From: Ottelia alismoides
Taxonomy: Eukaryota > Streptophyta > Magnoliopsida > Alismatales > Hydrocharitaceae
Reading direction: 5' to 3'
Assembly (NCBI GenBank): GCA_037367405.1
Contig: JAZKJV010003127.1
Coordinates: forward strand, 186,001 to 250,000
DNA: 64,000 nucleotides
In this document: piece by piece, positions 22,601 through 34,500 of the stretch
How positions within the stretch are numbered: the first letter of the stretch is position 1
Layout: every line of letters begins with the position of its first letter
Made by a program: the position numbers and the translations under genes
Notes under the pieces: model-generated
Databases searched by the model: none
What the model saw: the letters and a program-made list of their open reading frames with translations, nothing else
Told to the model about the DNA's origin: nothing

Positions 22601-22871
22601 CATCTCATTTATTATTTGCATAAAAATATCAAAAAATACCTCTCTGAAAACCTAAATTCTAGATCGACTTTAAACCAACCTAAGGAGACAGTTGCCTCAC
22701 TGAGTTTGACCTTAGAACTTACCAAGTAAAAAAATAAAAATTTATCGCTCGCTTTGATTTACACATTAATTAAATAGTAGCGATTTTGGATCAACCCGAA
22801 TTTCTTACATGTACGAACGATTTTTAATCGTTAATTCGACATTATTAAAAGGTCAATTTTTGGGTTCGTCA
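19698..22871 (+). repeat. 3' LTR of Ath-C (about 3.17 kb)
   Basis: It starts with inverted repeat arms TGATGAATC and GATTCATCA around AGT, and ends TTCGTCA at 22871. Gag coding of the host element follows in frame right after. Zones: AT-rich to about 20690, GC-rich to 21960, AT-rich to the end. It aligns by eye with 13379-16385. Its length is close to the Ath-E 5' LTR (3214). Several frames in the GC-rich zone are not preserved in the partner LTR. Confidence 0.7.
20972..20978 (+). promoter_or_regulatory. TATA box of the Ath-C 3' LTR
   Basis: TATATAA lies 1.27 kb into the LTR, at a position equivalent to 14599 in the partner LTR. Confidence 0.5.
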
Positions 22872-23870
22872 GGGATCTATCCAATAAGCTAAATGTGGTC
22901 GAACAGATTTACAAGAAGGCGGGCAAACTACATAAATATAGTGATATGGAGAAATTATCTAAGTTTCCCAAGCAGATGGAGGAATTAGCTGATAGGGTGT
23001 CCAAGATCCAAATACCTTTTCTGACTATACCCATGTCCCCATACACTAGATTCAGTACAATAAAGGGAAAGGGGTAGGGAATCATAACAATTGGTGTGAA
23101 GATCAAATTTTTGCCTAGCAAACCGAAGGAACCTCTGCTCATAAAGTTTATGAGGAACCTCTACAAGTGATGGAGATCAACGGAGTTTGGTACAATCTTG
23201 ACCCCGTCAACTGACATGAGTCAATCTCAACTCCGAACCCTCGTCCACCATATCATCGTCCCAGATATCAGCCCAACAACAGTGACATACCGACAGTCTC
23301 GTTCAGGTACCAGAACCACAACGGTAGTAGTAGTACCAACGTCAGGGCCAACAGGGCCAGTACCGTCAGAACCAACAACCCCAGACCAGGCAAGGTCAGT
23401 GGTTTTCCTCTTCGATCTCTCTCGAACTCCAACAAGTTCTAGATGACATTCATGACATGAGAGTTGATATGAATCGACTTTTCAGATGGAGAGATGAGTG
23501 CACTACGTCAGAAACCATGATCCATTCTCAAGTCCATGCTAATCCCAATAACCCTGGACACAAAGATCACTTATTAATCTCAGAATGTTCTTTACCTGAA
23601 TACGAGATCTTTTTGCATGATGTCACTAATCATATTTCTCTTAGGAGCGGAAAGACTGTAACCATGCCTGATCGAGCAAAGGAATGCAGTGACATAGCCC
23701 TAGTGTCCACACCTAAGCATACAGCTGGGGAAGAAGAAGAGGAAGAGAGACCACCAACAACAGGGCACCACATCATATCAGAGTCAAGCAAGTCTGAATT
23801 GGAAGAGAAGGACTCACAACAACAGCAACATCCCCCACAACCACAGTTGTCATTTTTTTCCCAGTACTAG
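22872..23870 (+). pseudogene. gag: Athila-like gag C-terminal part (Ath-D)
   Basis: Coding starts directly after the Ath-C LTR with a helical, charged segment (NVVEQIYKKAGKLHKYSDME, then KFPKQMEELADRVSKIQ), as in the middle of Athila gag. After a stop near 23077 the frame is mixed, with Asn/Gln/Pro-rich sequence to about 23450. The frame open from 23457 to 23870 contains ISLRSGKTV, a variant of the conserved Athila motif ITLRSGK near the gag C-terminus, then a Glu-rich and Gln/Pro-rich tail. Frameshifts and stops make it non-functional. No zinc knuckle is visible, which is normal for this lineage. Identification is firm because of the SLRSGK motif and the protease that follows. Confidence 0.7.
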
Positions 23871-24019
23871 TCAGAGTCCTAATGCCAGTCTCAATCTTGG
23901 TCATGTACATACTTATATTTCAGTAAAAGTGATGTTTCAGTTCTTGATCCCGATCACTTAATTCCTTTCCCCATGCTCTAACAACTGGAAGAATAAAACC
24001 TAAAAAAATTGATGAAGAG

Positions 24020-24708
24020 ATGACATGCATCTTTAAAGAAAACATCAAGGTCACTTTATCCATAGACGAGATGATGGAAAGAGATCCAGCTTTTAGAAAA
24101 TACCTTAAGGTGAGATGCACACTAACAAGGATCAGCAGAAAGAACTCAAGCCGAATAAAGAAGCATGCCTTCTCCATCGCTACATCTCGTTTAATCGTAA
24201 ATGAGCTTCCAAGGAAGAAGAGGGACATGGGTGCACACTTCATGACTAGCTATATCAATGAGATCAAATTTTCTAGAACTCTATTAGACAATGGTTCCTC
24301 TATGAATCTCATGCCCATCACACTTTATAAACATATAAATCTTAGATTTCTTAGAAACTGCCCAGAGAGTCTTTTGAGAAAGCAGAGTTGTACTTCAATT
24401 TGCATATACATCAACTAAGAGACCCAAAATGAGATCAAGAACATTGTAACCAATATCGACGGACTTGATTATCTAGTGGATTTTACAGTGCTTGACATGG
24501 ATGTCTCTAGGAATTGGAAAGATTCCCAAATGACCTTAGGACTGTAGGAGCCCTATTTGACTATACATCTGGGAAAATCCAATTTAGAGAAGGTGAACTA
24601 GAAATGAAGCAAACTAGATTCCAGAGAGCTGATACAGAATCCAGTACCGAGTCAGGAACTTCTCAATCAGAGGTAAACTATAGCACAACAATGAAAATTG
24701 TGCCTTGA
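24020..24708 (+). pseudogene. pol: Athila-like protease region (Ath-D)
   Basis: The frame to 24418 runs through the pre-protease segment and the conserved stretch LPRKKRDMGAHFM, then the active-site motif LLDNGSSMNLMP (about 24283-24318), in which the catalytic Asp is kept. A stop at about 24416 and a frameshift follow. The C-terminal half continues around 24450-24500 (DYLVDFTVLDMD) and 24514-24708 (post-protease segment and acidic linker). The active site itself still looks normal, unlike Ath-C and Ath-E, but the gene is broken downstream. Confidence 0.75.
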
Positions 24709-25029
24709 AGACAGATTACAACCATAATTAAGGAATCACTCTCATTTGGTCGATCATTTGGTCGTCCAGGTCAATCAATGAGACACTCTTTATGCATTAC
24801 ACTCCCGGAATCTCAGATGTCTATTTAGACTTGTCACTTCCATCTCTTTTAGGACAATTCTGGAGTGAGGAAGACGAGTCAGACTTAGTTTTTTTCCGAA
24901 ATACTACACATATTAGGCGATCCTACCATAGAAGATGTTTAGTTGGTGGTAGATGAAGTTACATCGGATCTACCCACATCACAATGCAGCAATGATAGAC
25001 CCAGATTTCTTGGATAATACAGATATAAT
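24709..25029 (+). other. Degenerate protease-RT linker of Ath-D
   Basis: Broken, acidic coding remnants in several frames (for example EDESDL-like near 24868-24885), matching in position the linker of Ath-E at 39417-39730. No domain is recognised. Confidence 0.4.
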
Positions 25030-25940
25030 TTATCTCAAACCATTGCCCATACTCTCATATATGCCTTCCATGCGAGACGTAAAGGAAAGTTTCCGATCAT
25101 CATCATCTCACATCTAACCAAAGAGCAAGAAATCTGTCTACTAGAACCATTCGAGAAAACCCGCAAGGAAATAGGTTGGATATTGTCAGATCTCCAAGGA
25201 ATCAACACAGGTCTTTTTCACACCATATATATCTTAAGGACAATACTACATCCTCCTGTGAATTCTAATGTAGGCTGAATCCAAATTTAATGAAGTGGTT
25301 AAGACTGAGACCGAGAATCAGTGTGGAGTAGGGTTCGTTTATCCCATCTCAAACTCCAAATGGGTATCACCCTTACACGTAGTCCCCAAGAAGTCAGGAC
25401 TCCATATCGTCACCAATGAGGGAGAGGAGATCACGACATGAGTACTCACGGTGTTGCGTGTTTGTGTTGATTACAAGTACATGAATGACGCCGCGAAAAA
25501 GGATCACTTCCTACTGCCATTTATTGATCAAATTTTGGAGAGATTTATGGAAGGAGAATAATTTTACTTTTAGATGAGTACTCGGGTTACAATCAAGTAG
25601 ACATCGCCCCTGAGGACCAATAAAAGACAACATTCACTTGTCCCTTTAATACATATGGTTTCAAGCGTAGGCCTTTTGAGTTATGTAATGCTCCCGACAC
25701 TTTTATGTGGTGCATGATTGCATATTTTGACGAAATGATTGGATATTTCCTGGAAGTATTATGAATGACTTCTCAGTCCATGGTGATTCATTCAATGATT
25801 TCCTCGTGCACCTGCATCGAGTCCTTGAGAAATATAGGGAAGTAAATATGGTGTTCTATTGGGAGAAAAGTCATTTCAGGTCAAGGAGGGCATCCTGTTG
25901 GGGTACATCATCTACAAAAAGGGAATTGAGGTTAACTATT
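25030..25940 (+). pseudogene. pol: Athila-like reverse transcriptase (Ath-D, heavily mutated)
   Basis: The region upstream of RT is recognisable (LKPLPILSYMPSMRD, LTKEQEICLLEPF, GWILSDLQGI), then YPISNSKWVSPLHVVPKK near 25335-25390 and CVDYKYMNDAAKKDHF near 25460. The FYF/GYN block near 25560-25600 and the FMDD region near 25740-25770 survive only as fragments in shifted frames (MNDFSVHGDS follows the site where FMDD should be). It breaks off near 25930 after an LGYIIYKKGIEVN-like segment, where LTR sequence begins. Many stops and at least three frameshifts are present. RNase H is absent. Confidence 0.75.
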
Positions 25941-26520
25941 TATAGAAAACTCCAAATCGACCAAACTCACTTGACTTGGGAGTTATTTAACGTATAAATT
26001 TATGAACCTTGGAGGTTGGCTTTTACATATGTTCATCATAATTAATTATTTATACATTAAATAATTTTTCTAATATATTTTTAAATTAATATATATTATT
26101 ATAAACAACTTTCAAGAAGGAAATATTTTAATTTGAAGTGATCTTGGTGATAAATAAAATAGGTGAAATTTGTACAATATAAAAAATGAGTAAATGTATA
26201 TTTATGATCTTGATTTTCTGAGATTTTCATAAATTAGGATCCTTATATCCTCCTGATTATTTATTCTGTTGACCACGTCAATATTGACCTGCTCTCAAGG
26301 TTAGGATCAATCTGTACATGTTTCATATCTACATCATTCTTTTCTTTTATTTTCTTTTTCTCTTTATTATTTTATTTTGAATAAAGTAAGTGTTAAATTT
26401 TTAATATTAACAAATGTATTTCCAATGTTAATTAGTGAGAATTAGTAAATATTTACATGTATTTTACCAAGGATTTTAACCAAAATGAAAGGATAAAGGC
26501 TATGAATCATGGATTCATCA
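25941..26520 (-). repeat. Minus-strand Athila LTR fragment inside Ath-D pol
   Basis: On the minus strand it begins TGATGAATCC at 26520, directly before integrase coding at 26521. It aligns by eye over several hundred bases with the solo LTR at about 31000-31450 in the same orientation, for example the block AAGGTTAGGATCAATCTGTA. Only the first ~0.55 kb of the LTR is left. Its far side fuses to RT near 25940, so a deletion removed the rest of the LTR plus RNase H and the integrase N-terminus. Confidence 0.65.
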
Positions 26521-27279
26521 ACTATCCCTACTCGAGATGCAGACAACACAATAATCTATAAATTTCTAAAAGATCATATTATTTCGAGGTTTGGTATCCC
26601 TGAGCTTATAATACCTGACAGGGTTAGCGACTTTATCAATAGGGAGGCAAAGAAGTTGACTAAGGACTACGACATCGAGTATTGTGTTTCTAGATCTTAC
26701 CACCCACAATCTAATGGCGTGATAGAGGTGTCAAACAGGGAGGTCAAAGGAATTTTACATAATCTAGTCCGTCCTGATAGGAAGAACTGGTCCCAACTCC
26801 TGGACCAAGTTCTATGGGTTTACAGGACGGTTTATAAGACCCCATTGGACACCTCCCCTTTTACAATGGTATTTGAAAAACTATGTCATTTGCCCATAGA
26901 ATTAGTACACAAATCAGAATGGGCAATCAAAAAGATAATCTGGAAATGTTACCAAGGAGAGAAGAACAAAGATATGGATTTAAATGAGCTATCGGAAGTA
27001 AAGAGTAAAGAAATGGCATGACAAGCACATTAGACCAAAGAACTTCATCCCAGGGCAGAAAGTGTGGTTTTTTTAATGAAAAATTGAAGATTTTTCAAGG
27101 CAAGTTAAAATCAAAATGGACATGATCTTTCATCATTAGGGAAGTACACAATAGTGGCAGCGTCACGCTTTCTAAGACATCAGACAATACACACTTCCCT
27201 AGTCAAGGGACAGCTGCTTAAGCACTTCGTCGAATCACATGAACAGGTTGTATCGGTTAAGCAAATCTCCTTCACATAG
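26521..27279 (+). pseudogene. pol: Athila-like integrase, catalytic and C-terminal parts (Ath-D)
   Basis: The frame starts in the core at IPTRDADNT, directly after the inserted LTR. The first catalytic Asp and the HHCC zinc region are therefore missing. The second catalytic Asp position reads ELIIPDRVSDF (normally SDGG). The catalytic Glu is kept in QSNGVIEVSNREVKG. WVYRTVYKTPLDTSPFTMVF and LPIELVHKSEWAIK are typical of Athila integrase. It is open to 27021, then frameshifted, with a recognisable C-terminus ending KQISFT and TAG at 27277-27279. The element 3' region follows. Confidence 0.8.
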
Positions 27280-27424
27280 GGCACAAAATAAGAGGAAAGA
27301 CTCCCTTGGCTTGTGTGAAATCTTGATAAGTGAAGCCATTCTTTTCAATGCACTAGAAGATTCAGCCGATCACTAGTATATCCACCCATGATCTACTCAG
27401 TCCTCCACCTCTAATTGATATTTC

Positions 27425-27567
27425 ATACTTAGGCTGACCGAGCCTAAGTATAGAGGGATCAACATCATTGTGTATACATCATTTCTATTCTTTCCTTCTC
27501 ACCCTCAACCGCCCCATTTCTTGCTCTACTAATTAGCTCAGCCCTCAAAAGCCTAACTATAGGGGGC
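27425..27567 (+). repeat. Two polypurine-like hairpins in the Ath-D 3' region
   Basis: The first is perfect: arms ATACTTAGGCT (27425-27435) and AGCCTAAGTAT (27441-27451), then AGAGGG. The second (about 27525-27567) is degenerate and ends ACTATAGGGGG. They match the hairpin rows of Ath-C and Ath-E. Further units would lie where the solo LTR has cut in. Confidence 0.65.
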
Positions 27568-27619
27568 TGAAAAACGCGACCTATCGTGTTGTCTAAAAGA
27601 TAAACAATCATCGTTGTGG

Positions 27620-30600
27620 TGACCAGTCGAATTTTTGTAGAAAAGATTAATCTTTAGTTGATCATTTTATTTTATTATTTATATTTCTAAGTAAGATGTG
27701 TATAGTGTCAAGTACATGAGTGTTGAACTCAGGGAAGCAAACTGTTGGAAAACTAGGGTGAAACTATAGAAAATCTAAGGTAAAAGTTTTCCTAATTTTT
27801 ATTTTATTTTAAAGGATTTTTCGGGATTTTTTTGAATTTTTATGAATTTTATATTGTTTTGTGATTTTTAAGTATTTTGTAATTTTTTTATTATTTTTGA
27901 AAATATTTTGTAATTTGTATTTGATTTTTATTTTATTATTTTTATGTTTTCATTTTATTTCACTATTTTTTATGATTTTTTAGAAGTTTTAAGAATTTTT
28001 ATATATTTAAATTATTTTTAATGTTGAAAATTGGATTTTTATTGAAAACACATTTTTATTTTGGATTTTCAAGTTGAAAACAATGGCAGAATATTTGTAT
28101 TTTGATTTTATTGCAAAATAGGTGAAATTATGTTTAAAACGATGTATTGTGCATATTTTTTTCTTTACTTAGTTACGATTTTTACATGTTTTAATGAATT
28201 TTGTATTTTTATTGATTTTAATATTTACCTTTTGTTTTGTTTTTGGTTTATTATGTAAAATACCGTAAAATATACTAAAGGTAATTTTTATTAGATTTTT
28301 AACGATGTTTTTATATATATTTTTAGATTTTTTAAGTTTGTTATATTTTTTGATGTTTTAAATGATTTATTATTTATAGGAAATTATTTTTATTTTGCAA
28401 AACTTTACTTACTATTGTAGATAGTATAATACTGATATTTTTATGTATTTTATTTGTATTTTTGTATTTTATATTTTTATTTGTTATGTATTATAAATGT
28501 ATATGATTTATACATAGTTACATGATAATTCTACAATAATAAGAAGCATTAAGCTACGAGTGTAATTATGTAGAAGACTGAGGGGTATCGACGCAAAAAC
28601 TCCAGAAACAAGTGCTTTGAATGTACAACCCATTGGTGAGGGATATGCGCATAAAATCCAAGACTTTCAGGAGTTGATTTACAAATATGCCCAAAGTATC
28701 ACATGCTTTGCACATGAAGCATCTATTCTGAACATGTATGCCAATTCAAAAAGGCATTGAGGGCTTGATTGCAATTTAGCTGAAAAGATCAGCGATGCAC
28801 GAGCGTCGGAGACGAGGCAGCCTAGATTCGATACGTGGAAAGCAGTGAAATGTTGAATTCGCACGATCGGATCTAACGTCTATGCTTTCTGCGTTATCTG
28901 GACGTCCGATCGAATCTGATCGAACGGTTATTAACGGACATGCACTGACCCTTCTTCCCCAAATTATCAGTTTGAAGCGGCGGAGATTGTTTCAGATGCT
29001 GGCGGTGGCTTCGTGCTTCTCTGATGGTTTCGAGGCAGAGGTACTCTTGGTCGAGGGCGGCGTGACCGAAGTTTGGTTCAAATCTACGTGATCTCGATCA
29101 ATTGTTGTAGTTACTATTCTTCGATCATAAATGCTCAGATCTCACAGGTGTTCTTCGAGACGGTGGAGCTATTTTAATGTGAAGCTCTTGATGTTTCATA
29201 TTTGATCAGACTGGGGGTTCTTGATATCCGGCAAAGCCTCTATTTCACATGAAGATACAACAATCTCCAAATAGTTCGTGTTCATCACAGATGAATGTTC
29301 CACACGCAAGTCTCTAGCAGTTGTCACGCTCCATATGAGTCAAAGGTCAGATCTACAGGCGATGCCCGACTGCGGATCGAAGGATGGCTTTACTTCCTCG
29401 ATAAAGAGCGATGGTATTTTCGATCGAAGGAGATTCGCTAGCTTTGGTGATTTTCGTTGATGCTCAACGACACTTCTCGATCTCCGGTTGTGACGGCGTT
29501 CGAATGTAAGGACTGGTAGCGATGATGATCAGATGCATCGCTCGTTGGCTATGGCGATGCTCTGCCAGGGTCTTTGGCTCTTGCTTCAGGCCGATGGCTC
29601 CACAATAGCAAGAAAGGGCGAATGAAGGAGCTAGTGAGGGTGGGAGATTCGCTCCAAATCTCCGGCCCCCGTGCGTGGCCAGAGGTGAAAAGATGTGTAG
29701 GGATAGAACATGATGTGGGAGATTTAGAGAGTGACTAGATGGGATACGGATGGAGTGGATGTCTAATTGCAGAGAAAAATGAAAGAGGAGAGCGACAGAT
29801 CCAAGACATAAGAGGAAGAGAAATCCTGACCTGGATGAGATACTGATGGAGTGGATTGCTTGTGGAATCTGGAGCAATTGCTCCAGATTTTCGTCATAGC
29901 CTCGACGCCCAGCGGGGACGGAGGCTCTTTGTGGCGGAGCTGAAGCTTCACGCCAACGATCTATCGCATCGGACTCACTTGCTCTCATCACTCGATGGCG
30001 CTCAATGGTGGCTGTCACCTACTCTTTCTCGCTCCAGAACTCACTAGAGTGGAGGGGTATGCAATGGCGGATCCGACCATTTGGGGGCTAGGGCTCCTAT
30101 TTGTAGGAGGAATTTCGTGCGGTGCAAAGATGTGGCTCCGGTCACCGCCGATGAATGGGGTGAGTGGAGTTCGTTAGTCCACCGTCCTAACAGCCGACGG
30201 TTGGAAGACAGAGGAAGAGAAGGGCAAGCGGCGGACAACGTTGGAGAAGATGAGTCGGGGAAGAAGACATGGAAAAAAGGAGAGAGAAAGTGAAATAAAA
30301 ATAAAAATAATAATAAAGTTAACTAAATATTTAATATAGTTAATTATAGGTTAAATTAATGATTTAAATTAAATAAATTAATTAAGATATAATTTATGTA
30401 ATTAACTAAGGAGATGATTAACTAATTAGTTTATTTAATAATTAAGTATATAATTAAGAAATTACTTAAATTAATTAATAAGTAATAGTTAATTAACTAA
30501 TCAATTGATTAATTACTAATTATTCAATTTAAGAATAGAGTATTCACATATTAAATAATAATATAAGTTATGGTACATTGTACACTATTTCAATACTGTC

Positions 30601-31516
30601 CCGAAACCTCCATTTTGCATATCAACTTCGATTTTAGCAAAATCATTATCATTTTGTAGATAATTAGATAATACAAATTTTAAAACTTAATTTGCCCAAT
30701 TCGGAGTTTATACTACCGAGTTATGAGGACCAGAAAATTTAGGTTGCGGTTTCGTGGGTTCGGGTTGTATTCGTATTTTTACTATATTATAATTTTATAT
30801 TTATATCATATTTAGAAGATTTTGGAAAAGAAATTAAGTTAATCAGGATTACGGTTATTTTTATTAAAAATCTGAGAAGTTTCTACATGTAGTACATATA
30901 TATATATATACATACATACATACATACAACGGGGCCCAAAAGCCAAAACTCACTCGTTTTATTCGAATATTTTTTGACATTTTTAATAAATAGTATTAAG
31001 TATAAAATGAAGTTTAAAAGTGAGTTTGGTCAGTTTGGAATTTCCTGTAAATAGTTATGGACCTTTTATGGCTTTTACAGTTCATTATAATTAATTATTT
31101 TTGTGATGAATTATTTTTCTGATATTTTTATAAAATAATATATATTTTTTATGAATAACTTTTATAAAAGAAGTATTTTGATTTGAAATGATATGAGTGA
31201 TTAATAAAATTAGGAAAATATTTACAAGATGGAAAATGGATAAATTATATTTTTGATCTTGCTTTTATTGATATTTTCATAACTTAGGATCCTTATCCCC
31301 CCTACGTATTTATTTTATCGATCAAATCAATATTGACCCAGTCTCAAGGTTAGGATCAATCTGTACATATTTTATATCTAAAATCTTCTTTTCTTTTTAT
31401 TTCCCTTTTCTCTTTATTAGGTACGGGTATAAGTTGTGTATATTATGTATACTATACATAAATTCTTTGTGTAAATAAGGCATGTTTTCAATTTTTTACG
31501 AAATTAGGGGGCATAA
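27620..31516 (-). repeat. Solo Athila-like LTR on the minus strand (3.9 kb, start cut off by Ath-E)
   Basis: Orientation is shown by the AT/GC/AT zoning (AT-rich 27640-28550, GC-rich 28560-30300, AT-rich to 31516) and by alignment of its right part with the fragment at 25941-26520. On the minus strand it ends GGTCA at 27620 without a primer site beyond, and Ath-D 3' sequence follows, so it is a solo LTR. About 70 bases of its start are missing at 31516, where Ath-E inserted, and they should lie on the far side of Ath-E outside the window. The minus-strand frame 30018-29464 (184 codons) is not shared with other LTRs and is not called as a gene. Confidence 0.65.
30896..30928 (+). repeat. TA / CATA microsatellite
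   Basis: (TA)n running into (CATA)n, about 33 bases, in the AT-rich start zone of the solo LTR. Confidence 0.75.
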
Positions 31517-34500
31517 TGATGAATCCCTGATTCTCACTCTTTATTATTTTATTTTAGCTATTTATCTTGGCAAAGCATCATGTAGATAAGTATAAATACA
31601 ATAAGTTAGCATTATGCGTGCATTTGTTTATATTACTTATATAGCATGTATTTGTGCAAAAATAAAATAATAAAGTAAAAAAGGAAGTAGGTATAAGGAA
31701 TAAATATAGAGTGGCCCAAACCCCAAGAGAAAGTCAAGCATTGTCCTGATCGCCAAATAAAATAAGTAGAGGGAGATAGGGCCTACTCTATATTGTACAT
31801 ATCACTTATATATGTAAATAATTAATTTTGACAAAATAAAAATAAAATGTTCTTTTTACCTCCTTGTATATAGTCCTAAAAATAAAAAAAATCATAAAAT
31901 TAAAATAAAAATTAAAATGAAATCTTCCCTACTTGTACAAAATACATGTATATATCCTTTACTCTATATTTATTATATCCTTGTACATAACCAATAAAAA
32001 TAAAAGAAAAAATATTTTATACTACAAAAACTATGTTGTAAATAAATAAAATATAAAAATTGGGGTATTTATGTAAAAATAAAAAAATAAAAATAATTGT
32101 ACAACATATATAGGTATATTATACCTGTATATAATACATTATACTGTAAAGAGATTAATTTATTTTTTGTAAAAATAATTAAAAATCATAGAAAAATCCT
32201 TGAAAAATAACAAATATTTCTTTTTTTGAAAACCTTTTGATTTAAAATCATTTACTATTATTTATTGAATTTGTAAGTATTTTTGTACATTCGAATTCTC
32301 TAATTGGTCCACATCATTTTGTTGACTCGGGTCAACGTCCTCTTCCAGGCTTGACCTGACTTGACCCCGCTCGCTGGACCTCTTTCTCCCAATTTCCCCA
32401 GTCGGGTCATGCCACCCCTCGCCCCGATTCTTTGCCCGTGTCTTTCCTATGGATCCATGAACTTCGCGGATCCTGAGGAAGGCACGGATCTTCCTAGGGT
32501 TTGTTGCCTTTGCCTGATTCTTCCAGCTCCCTGGAAGTCCTATAAAGTGCCTTCTCCACCTCTACAGCGCTTCAGCTCGTGCCTTGCCCCTCCTTCCACC
32601 CTTAGACACCTCAGGTTGAGTGACATCTTCCAGAGGGACCCTTTGGATTGAAGGTTGGCAGTGTATTCACGTCGCTCAATCTACGTGGCTGAAGCTCCAC
32701 CGCACCTAGCCTCCCCTCCTTCTACAATGAGGTTGAGGCCACTACCTCACCGATCACCTTTGCTTGAAGCTACGTAGTTCATCTAGAACCTCAGGTACCC
32801 TTTATTTCCCATCCATTTCTTTGTTCGATTCATCCATGTCATCTACCTCTGCCGTACGTTCATCAACTCCGACCAGCTGGTCGGAGTTCCGTCCTTCGCA
32901 ACCACCTGTTCTGATTAACTCTCCACTTCGCCATCCACCTCGCACTACAGCCTATTCACCCTTAGGCTCATCCCTTAGGTCGAGATTAAGGACCAGATCT
33001 CCTCCCTCATCTTCGCCGGAGATCGAACCCCGCCTCACATCATTTCTTTCTGTTTTTGCTCGAATAATTCCTGATCGGAGCTTTGCCCCGAGTCGAGCTT
33101 GCCTCCGCAGGCATTTGCACGCGCAGGAATCCCAGTTCCATCCTCTAGAGGGTTCACCGTAGAGCTCCAGGTCCACCTTCACCGCCATGCACATCCGGCC
33201 AACAACTTCCCCATCGAAACTGTCCATTCGACGCGGGTGACTTCCACCACCTTGTTGGGCCCTTTCGATCGATCATCAAAGTCGAGGATACCATCTGAGG
33301 CTCGGGTGAAGTTTGCCTCAGCCCTGTTCTTCCAAACCCCCTCTGCTCCGTTGGATCGGCCTGCCTCTGCGAGATCTGATCCTAGTCGCCCAACGGAGCA
33401 GCCATTGGGTTGTTGGATCTGATGCCTGACGCATCTGCACCTCACGTCCTCGACATTCCCTAGGACGTCAGATCTGACACAGTAAACGATCTGAGCTGCA
33501 CATCCACGCACCTCCAAAGAACGCCACATGTCCCCCGCGCACACCGTATGCGCCCACCAAGGGTACATTGCATTATTTTTCCTGCAATTTTCATGCTTTA
33601 TTTTCCAGTCTGTTGATAAAAGTTGTAGTTCAAACTTTTTGCATATTAGACTCTAATGTTTCCAGTATTTGCATTTTAGTCTTCCGAATCTGAAAACATG
33701 TGCACGCTCATGTGCTTTTATGGTGTTTTTGCATATCTTGTCCTACACTTTGTGATGGTTATAGTTTGAATGAAACATTTTCTATATTTGCATTTATGAC
33801 CCTATGTGTGGTGATTTGAGCATGTACGCTTATTTTGTGGACTTTCTGCACTGAAACCCTTGGACTTTTTGTATGTGTTACTATTTGCCCTGGAAACTTT
33901 AGGAAAATTGCAAATATGTTCCTACAACATGTGTCCCTTGTCTTTAGTTAAATAATTATTATCCACAAAAATTAACATTATCTCCTGTTAATGTGTAATG
34001 TTTTTGGTAATTTTTGTGACTTGATTTAATTTTATTTGATATTTTCTAAAAATCAAAACCCCTTAAAAACGTGTCTATCTATTTTATAAAATACCAAATA
34101 TATAAAAATAGTCTCAAAAATCCCATAAAATTTTTTGTATGTTTGTTTTAGTGTTTCTTGCTTCAATATCATTTTGGTGTTGTTATCTTTTATAAAAATC
34201 CTAAAAATCACAAAAGACTAAAAATCTTATAAAAATCATTAAAAAATCTACAAAAATTTAGATTTCAGTTTCTGTAGTTAGGTATTTTTATTCACTTTAT
34301 CACAAAAATTACATCAAGGACATTTAAGCAATTTAATCATTTTAAATTTTCCTCTTTGACAGGGTTGTACAATGCCTCGCGGTTTTATGCTCATTTCACT
34401 TTTATAAAATCAAATGAAAATGTGAAAAGGACGACAAAATTACCAAAAACACTTGCATTTTAAAAACATAAAAATATTTTTATTCCTGAATTTAGTGTTT

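Larger units (their letters stand above)
13379..22871 (+). mobile_element. Ath-C: deleted Athila-like element with two LTRs
   Basis: Two related LTRs (13379-16385 and 19698-22871) flank 3.3 kb that holds only a protease-region remnant, the post-protease linker and an Athila 3' region. No primer site, gag core, RT, RNase H or integrase is present. The 3' end is well formed, with hairpin, polypurine tract and LTR. The flanks do not show a matching 5-bp duplication (CCAGT before, GGGAT after). So either the boundaries are off by some bases, the ends have mutated, or the two LTRs come from a recombination between copies. Confidence 0.7.
22872..27619 (+). mobile_element. Ath-D: old, broken Athila-like element (gag C-terminus to 3' region)
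   Basis: In plus-strand order it has gag C-terminal part, protease, linker, RT, integrase and a short 3' region with two hairpins of the polypurine-like type. RNase H and the integrase N-terminus are missing where a minus-strand LTR fragment sits (about 25941-26520). Its 3' end is cut by a solo LTR at 27620. The gag start may be the remnant at 13073-13378, on the other side of Ath-C. It is the most decayed Athila copy here and probably the oldest layer of the right part of the window. Confidence 0.65.

Noticed and set aside
13374..22876. Target-site duplication for Ath-C
   Set aside because: CCAGT on the left and GGGAT on the right do not match.
29464..30018. 184-codon minus-strand frame in the solo LTR
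   Set aside because: It lies in the GC-rich LTR middle, has no recognisable domain and has no counterpart in the other Athila LTRs. GC-rich sequence readily gives long chance frames.
32764..33422. Frames in the Ath-E 5' LTR that recur in the 3' LTR (62760-63133)
   Set aside because: They recur because the LTRs are recent copies. They are open on both strands and absent from Ath-A and Ath-C LTRs.
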